A stretch of DNA of 64,000 bases, from assembly GCA_024234815.1 (NCBI GenBank), contig JACKNO010000002.1, positions 1 to 64,000 of the forward strand, read 5' to 3'. A program made the position numbers and the translations under genes. Under the pieces are notes generated by a model that did not search any database, had not been told where the DNA came from, and worked only from the letters and a program-made list of their open reading frames with translations. Shown in pieces: positions 59,688-64,000 of this stretch. The DNA is from Pseudomonadales bacterium. GTDB lineage: Bacteria > Pseudomonadota > Gammaproteobacteria > Pseudomonadales > Halieaceae. Within the stretch, counting starts at the first letter, position 1; the number at the start of each line of letters is the position of its first letter.

Positions 59688-60728
59688 CTAATGCAGACCC
59701 GCTCGCGGTTGCTGGCGGTAATCCGCCGGGGACACGCCGGTCCAGCGCTTGAACGCCCGCGAAAACGTGCTCGGCTCCGAGAAGCCCAGCAGGTAAGCCG
59801 TCTCCACCACGGAGCGACCCGGACTGCCCAGGTATTTCCGGGCGAGCTGCATGCGGGTGTCCTGCAACAGGTCCTTGAAGCTGGCGCCCTCGTCCTTGAG
59901 CTTGCGTTGCAGGGTGCGGTTGCTGACATGCAGTGCCGCCGCTATCTGCTGCTGGCTGGGAGGGCCGTCCGGCAATTTCTCCACGATCTGGTCCACCACC
60001 CGCCTGGCGGTGGATTGATCGACGAAGCTGTCAAGGTAAGCCTGGGTATGCTCATCGTTGATTCGCGCTAGCTGCGGGTCCCCGGTTACCAGCGGTTCGA
60101 TGATATCCGAGCGCGCCCAGGTAATACGGGTTGCGACGGCGCCAAACTCTACCCGGCTCGCCAGCAGGTACTCCCAGCGCTCGGGTTCGAGGGGTGACGG
60201 CCGCTGCATCTGGATATTCACCGGCGCCAGGAACTCGCCCATGGTGAGGCGGCTCATGCGGGTGATGATGCCCACCGCGTAGTCGTGGGCAGACGGTGCT
60301 ATCGGCGTTGTGAACGACTCCAGCCCCAGGCAAAGGTGAATTCTGTCGCCATCCTCCGCCAGTTCCAGGTTCAACCCCGTGCTCACCAGTTGGCCAAATC
60401 GCTGCAGGCGCTGCAAGCCGTCATAGACGGTATCACTGGCCAGCCAGGCCAGGCCCAGGCTGTGCAACACCTGAGGTTGCAACTGCTCGGCGGCCAGTAG
60501 TCCGAAGGCCTCCTCCCCACTGGCCGTGACGCAGGCCTCGAGCAACTGGTTGAAATCGGGCTGGCTGACCCGCCAGTCGGGATTGGCGCCGCTGGCGAGG
60601 TCCAGGCCCACCTGCTCCATGATCGAGAGCGGATCGATGCCCGCCTGGCGCAGCGCCTGCGCCACCGGCACGATAAAACTGCCCAGCAGGGAGTGGCCAC
60701 CTTTTGTCGTTGCAGTCATTGCCGACAT
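59688..60728 (-). CDS. AraC-family transcriptional regulator
   Basis: A 346-residue regulator. The N-terminal ligand part is of the arabinose-binding-like (DUF4066/AraC_binding_2) type: LRQAGIDPLSIMEQVGLDL, then ALGLAWLASDTVYDGLQRL. The C-terminal double helix-turn-helix is IAAALHVSNRTLQRKLKDEG and VVETAYLLGFSEPSTFSRAFKRWTGVSPADYR, the AraC signature. The ligand is unknown; this subgroup often regulates lipid or steroid catabolism genes. It is followed by nothing in operon; the start may be Met 1 or Met 4 (both close to GGGGGCG). Confidence 0.92.
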   Translation of the reverse strand: MSAMTATTKGGHSLLGSFIVPVAQALRQAGIDPLSIMEQVGLDLASGANPDWRVSQPDFNQLLEACVTASGEEAFGLLAAEQLQPQVLHSLGLAWLASDTVYDGLQRLQRFGQLVSTGLNLELAEDGDRIHLCLGLESFTTPIAPSAHDYAVGIITRMSRLTMGEFLAPVNIQMQRPSPLEPERWEYLLASRVEFGAVATRITWARSDIIEPLVTGDPQLARINDEHTQAYLDSFVDQSTARRVVDQIVEKLPDGPPSQQQIAAALHVSNRTLQRKLKDEGASFKDLLQDTRMQLARKYLGSPGRSVVETAYLLGFSEPSTFSRAFKRWTGVSPADYRQQPRAGLH

Positions 60729-60761
60729 CGCCCCCGAAGCAAAGAACCAGAATATAGCATC

Positions 60762-62000
60762 CTACTGTAGTCCACCGTAAAACCAGTAGGCGACCGCGAT
60801 GGCCGCGCCGATACCGGCGACATCGGCGGCCAGGCCGCAGGCTACCGCATGTCGGGTGTGGCGGATGCCCACCGCACCAAAATAGACAGCCAGCACATAG
60901 AACGTGGTTTCGGTGGAGCCCTGCATGGTGGCCGCGAGACGTCCCTGGAAAGAGTCCACGCCGAAGGTGTTCATGGTGTCGATCATCATGGCGCGGGCGC
61001 CGGAACCGGACAGCGGCTTCATCAGCGCGGTGGGCATGGCGTCCACCCAGCGCGTATCCCAACCGCCCAGGGACACCAGGTCGCGCAGGCCGGTCATGGC
61101 GATCTCCATGGCCCCGCTCGCCCGAAACACGCCAATCGCGGCCAGCATCGCCAGCAGGTAGGGAATAATGGCTATCGCGGTCTCGAACCCCTGGCGAGCG
61201 CCTTCAATAAAGGTATCGTAAACATTCACCGCACGCCGGTGAGCGACCACCAGGAACAGCATGATAAGCACGATTATCAGCAGGTTGCTGACCAGGCTGG
61301 ACTGGCGCTGCAACTCGCTGGCGCTGAGGGTGGCAAACCAGCCCACCAGCGCCAGCAGCAGCGCGAATCCACCGCCCAGGAACGCCAGCACCACCGTGTC
61401 CGCCAGCCTGATGCGCTGCACCCAGGCCGTCACCAGCAGGCCGGCCAGGGTCGAGCAGCAGGTGGCGATCAGGATGGGAATGAACACGGCGGCGGGGTCC
61501 GGTGCGCCCAGCTGTGCGCGATACAGCAAGATGGTGACGGGGAACAGGGTGACCGCGGAGGTGTTGAGCACCAGGAACAGAATCTGCGCGTTGCTCGCCA
61601 CCGCCGGCGTCGGGTTCAGGGACTGCAGGTCTTTCATCGCCTTGATCCCCAGCGGGGTGGCGGCATTGTCCAGGCCCAGCATGTTGGCCGCGAAGTTGAG
61701 GGTCATCGACGATATGGCCGGATGCCCCCTGGGCACCTCCGGCATCAGGCGCGTGAACAGCGGTGACAGCAGGCGCGCCAGCTTGTCGACCAGGCCACTG
61801 GCCTCCCCTATGGCGACGATGCCCAACCACAGCGCCATCAGCCCGATCAGGCCGATCGCCAGTTCCACCGCCAGGCCAGCCATGTCAAACAGGGCTGTCA
61901 CCATGCGCTGGAATACTCCGGCGTCGCCCAGGCCCAGCCACTGGTATAGCGCGCTGATGAAAGCGACGACGAAAAATCCCAGCCAGATGCGGTGCAGCAT
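60762..62000 (-). CDS. Nucleoside-recognition (Gate) membrane protein, SpmA-SpmB-like fusion
   Basis: A 412-residue inner-membrane protein with two Gate/nucleoside-recognition domains. The first has GLIGLMALWLGIVAIGEASGLV and SSMTLNFAANMLGLDNAATPLGIKAM; the second has AIAIIPYLLAMLAAIGVFRA and LMKPLSGSGARAMMIDTMNTFG. It is a fusion of the SpmA- and SpmB-like halves seen as separate genes in Bacillus; in non-sporulating bacteria its function is unknown. GGGGAG lies 3-8 nt before the ATG. It is divergent from the PA0069-like gene. Confidence 0.93.
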   Translation of the reverse strand: MLHRIWLGFFVVAFISALYQWLGLGDAGVFQRMVTALFDMAGLAVELAIGLIGLMALWLGIVAIGEASGLVDKLARLLSPLFTRLMPEVPRGHPAISSMTLNFAANMLGLDNAATPLGIKAMKDLQSLNPTPAVASNAQILFLVLNTSAVTLFPVTILLYRAQLGAPDPAAVFIPILIATCCSTLAGLLVTAWVQRIRLADTVVLAFLGGGFALLLALVGWFATLSASELQRQSSLVSNLLIIVLIMLFLVVAHRRAVNVYDTFIEGARQGFETAIAIIPYLLAMLAAIGVFRASGAMEIAMTGLRDLVSLGGWDTRWVDAMPTALMKPLSGSGARAMMIDTMNTFGVDSFQGRLAATMQGSTETTFYVLAVYFGAVGIRHTRHAVACGLAADVAGIGAAIAVAYWFYGGLQ

Positions 62001-62069
62001 CAGCTCCCCTGTTGTGTAAGCAGTAGCGCATCAGCGCGATGAGCGGTGCAGGCAGACTAAAGCAAAACC

Positions 62070-62097
62070 TTGCATCGACCCAAGCGGAGCGTATACT
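62070..62097 (+). promoter_or_regulatory. Sigma-70 promoter of the PA0069-family gene
   Basis: TTGCAT (62070-62075), 16-bp spacer, TATACT (62092-62097). It overlaps the LexA box, so LexA would block it directly. Confidence 0.6.
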
Positions 62098-62113
62098 GTT
62101 TTTTTATACAGTA
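62094..62113. promoter_or_regulatory. LexA (SOS) box
   Basis: TACTGTTTTTTTATACAGTA: perfect TACTG and CAGTA arms with the 10-bp AT-rich centre of the gammaproteobacterial LexA operator. It overlaps the -10 and start site and lies 19 bp upstream of the gene start. Confidence 0.85.
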
Positions 62114-62132
62114 CTTGAAAAAACACGCTGAG

Positions 62133-63275
62133 ATGGCAAAAAACAACGACATCATCCTGCGGCAACGCAGCGTGCGCAAAGGGCGCGCTGCGCTGAGCAA
62201 CCACGGCAGCCGCTACCAGCCCACCCGGGTCGAGTGGGACGATGGTATCGAGGGTCCCACACCCGTCACCGAATGCAGAGCCGTCGACGCCCGCAGTATC
62301 ATCTCGCGCAACAACTCGCCGGATATTCCCTTCAGCCAGTCGATCAACCCCTACCAGGGCTGCGAACACGGTTGCGTCTACTGCTACGCGCGACCCAGCC
62401 ACGCCTATCTCGACCTCTCGCCCGGAGTGGATTTCGAAACCCGGCTGACCTACAAGCGCAATGCCGCCACCCTGCTGGAAGATGAACTGGCAAAACCCGG
62501 CTACCAGTGCAGCGCTATCACCCTGGGCGCCAATACCGACCCCTACCAACCGGTTGAACGGGAACACCGGATCACCCGCCAGCTGCTGGAGGTACTGCAA
62601 CGCCACCGCCATCCCGTGGCCATTGTCACCAAGGGCGCGCTGGTGACCCGGGACATCGACATCCTGGCGGAGATGGCGGCCGACGACCTGTGCTCAGTCG
62701 CGATCAGTGTGACCACGCTGGATTCCAACCTCAAGCGGCGGCTGGAGCCGCGCGCAGCCTCGGGGCGGGCGCGGCTGGCGGCCATGGAAACACTGGCTGC
62801 CGCGGGCGTGCCGGTCACGCTATTGTTCGCCCCCGTGATCCCGGCGCTCAATGACAGTGAGATGGAAACCATATTGGCCCGTGCCCGGGAGGCCGGCGCC
62901 ACGACCGCGGCCTACATCCTGCTGCGCCTGCCCCTGGAAATCCGGGATCTGTTTTTCGAGTGGCTGCACCAGCATTACCCGCTGCGGGCCGAGCACGTGA
63001 TCAGCCTGTTGCGCCAGAGCCGCAACGGCGCGGATTACGACAGCCGCTTCAACCACCGGATGCGCGGCACCGGCACCTTCGCCGACCTGCTGGGCCGACG
63101 TTTCAGCGTGGCCTGCAGGCGCCTGGGATACACGACCGGGGAACGCGGGGACAACGGCCGCACCGACCTGTTCACGCCACCGACACGCCGGGCTAAAAAT
63201 GCTGGCGCGAAGAGGGATACCGAAGGCGCCGCCCAGATCGAGCTGTTCGCCGGGTCTCACGCCAGCAGTCACTGA
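62133..63275 (+). CDS. PA0069-family radical SAM protein
   Basis: A 380-residue protein from MAKNNDIILRQRSVRKGRA. The radical SAM [4Fe-4S] motif is GCEHGCVYCYARPSH, with cysteines at about 77, 81 and 84. TLGANTDPYQPVEREHRITRQLL and VAISVTTLDSNLKRRLEPRA are further family blocks. It is related to the spore-photoproduct-lyase-like branch by general layout. From memory, Pseudomonas aeruginosa PA0069 is LexA-controlled, which fits the LexA box here and points to a role in the DNA-damage response; this needs checking. The start is after the LexA box; a longer frame from 62070 would be read through the operator and is not favoured. Confidence 0.92.
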   Translation: MAKNNDIILRQRSVRKGRAALSNHGSRYQPTRVEWDDGIEGPTPVTECRAVDARSIISRNNSPDIPFSQSINPYQGCEHGCVYCYARPSHAYLDLSPGVDFETRLTYKRNAATLLEDELAKPGYQCSAITLGANTDPYQPVEREHRITRQLLEVLQRHRHPVAIVTKGALVTRDIDILAEMAADDLCSVAISVTTLDSNLKRRLEPRAASGRARLAAMETLAAAGVPVTLLFAPVIPALNDSEMETILARAREAGATTAAYILLRLPLEIRDLFFEWLHQHYPLRAEHVISLLRQSRNGADYDSRFNHRMRGTGTFADLLGRRFSVACRRLGYTTGERGDNGRTDLFTPPTRRAKNAGAKRDTEGAAQIELFAGSHASSH

Positions 63276-63333
63276 CAAATGGCCACTGACAAATTGAGAA
63301 AAGCGCACCGGGGCGCGGCAGGGAATCCGGTGC

Positions 63334-64000
63334 TCAGGATTCTGGCGAGGGATAGAACAGGCTGCGCCAGCTGGCCCTGTGGAAGGGCTGCCACTGCTCG
63401 GGGTCGGTGGCCAGCCGCTCCGCGACCAGGTACCAGATCACCGGGTTGAGTGTCATCCCACAGTGACTGCCGCGCACCCTGATATTCTCGCTGCGGTCGT
63501 GGCCGTCCTGCTGACGGGTGGTCTGCCAGTTGACGATGCCATCGCCCTTGGAGTAAATCGAAGTGACGGGTACCGGCGGCGCCTCGTGGATCAGGTCCTG
63601 GTCAATGGGCAACTGCTGCGGTGGATTGAGGGCGCTGAACAGGCGAGCCGGCACGGATGCCGACATGCGACCGCGCCCGAAGGGGCTGCCCAGGGAGATA
63701 ACCTGCCGAATCTTGTCGGGATATTCACGCGCCAGTTCCCGGGCGAATATGCCGCCAAGGCTGTGTCCCACCAGGGAGATTGGGCGGTCGTGACGCTCGT
63801 GGAGCTCGTGGATGCGCTCCTGCAGCGCCTCCAGCACCCCGCCGCGGGGCCCCAGGTTTCGCCCCAGCCCCCAGCCGTAAACGGCGTAATTAAGGCCGCC
63901 GATAAAACGTCGCATGGCCGCGTTATAGCCATCGTCACCCATGAATCCCGGCAGCACCATGACCGGGTGGCCATCCCCGAGCGGGGCAATCTTGCGCAGG
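63334..64000 (-). CDS. Alpha/beta hydrolase (N-terminus cut by window edge)
   Basis: The reverse frame runs from the right edge to the stop at 63334, about 222 residues. It opens LRKIAPLGDGHPVMVLPGFMGDD, where PGFMG is the oxyanion-hole region, and has the nucleophile elbow LVGHSLGGIFARELA. The catalytic His is probably in RVRGSHCGMTLNPVI. The frame stays open through the edge, so the Met at 63960 is not the true start. Esterase or lipase activity is likely; the substrate is unknown. It is convergent with the PA0069-family gene. Confidence 0.88.
   Translation of the reverse strand, partial: LRKIAPLGDGHPVMVLPGFMGDDGYNAAMRRFIGGLNYAVYGWGLGRNLGPRGGVLEALQERIHELHERHDRPISLVGHSLGGIFARELAREYPDKIRQVISLGSPFGRGRMSASVPARLFSALNPPQQLPIDQDLIHEAPPVPVTSIYSKGDGIVNWQTTRQQDGHDRSENIRVRGSHCGMTLNPVIWYLVAERLATDPEQWQPFHRASWRSLFYPSPES

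Overview
The window looks like part of the chromosome of a marine, GC-rich gammaproteobacterium. The gene content (PEP-CTERM/exosortase exopolysaccharide genes, PrsK/PrsR, the DUF2868-DUF3482 GTPase pair, DUF2789, a PA0069-type radical SAM protein, NnrU, PPK1) would fit the Halieaceae/Cellvibrionales, but that placement is inference. I saw no rRNA, tRNA, insertion sequence, prophage or CRISPR array. The left edge cuts a flippase gene and the right edge cuts an alpha/beta hydrolase gene.

Region 1 (about 1-6000, all minus strand) is the secretion side of an exosortase-A type exopolysaccharide locus: export protein, outer-membrane barrel protein, Wzz-like chain-length protein, tyrosine autokinase, ExeA-like ATPase, then a Wzx-type flippase running off the left edge. 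The exosortase itself is not in the window. An FKBP-type prolyl isomerase lies upstream of this set.

Region 2 (about 6970-18960, minus strand) is an accessory island. It holds two paralogous 704-residue TPR-methyltransferases, a separate methyltransferase, a TPR-sulfotransferase, a VPxPA-type PEP-CTERM protein, and an operon of a small membrane protein, the histidine kinase PrsK, the sigma-54 activator PrsR and the second TPR-methyltransferase. The PEP-CTERM gene has an 88-nt leader that reads as a divergent GEMM-I (cyclic di-GMP class) aptamer, and it ends in a clear intrinsic terminator. Together this suggests a secreted-protein/exopolysaccharide programme under second-messenger and sigma-54 control.

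Region 3 (about 19200-35600) is ordinary chromosome: a voltage-gated-type K+ channel, YgiQ, an RND efflux pair, HrpB, a HAD-acyltransferase fusion, NnrU, a transglutaminase-like protein, an MDR dehydrogenase and a lysophospholipid acyltransferase.

The intergenic region 35617-36064 holds the most striking signal. A perfect 9-bp inverted repeat lies about 150 bp upstream of a near-consensus sigma-54 promoter. That promoter would drive a transcript of about 128 nt with three strong hairpins, the last an intrinsic terminator. A separate sigma-70 promoter and strong Shine-Dalgarno then serve a cytochrome P450 gene. I read this as a self-contained sigma-54-dependent small RNA gene.

Region 4 (about 36000-64000) carries mostly single-copy housekeeping and stress genes: the P450, a peroxiredoxin, the DUF3482/DUF2868 pair, a 55-residue basic protein, a WYL regulator, a stomatin/NfeD pair, a haem DUF3365 protein, a second PEP-CTERM protein, a Lon-like protease, a YpfJ-type metalloprotease, a HerA-like ATPase, PPK1, universal stress proteins, an AraC regulator, an SpmA/SpmB-like membrane protein, and a PA0069-family radical SAM gene behind a perfect LexA box.
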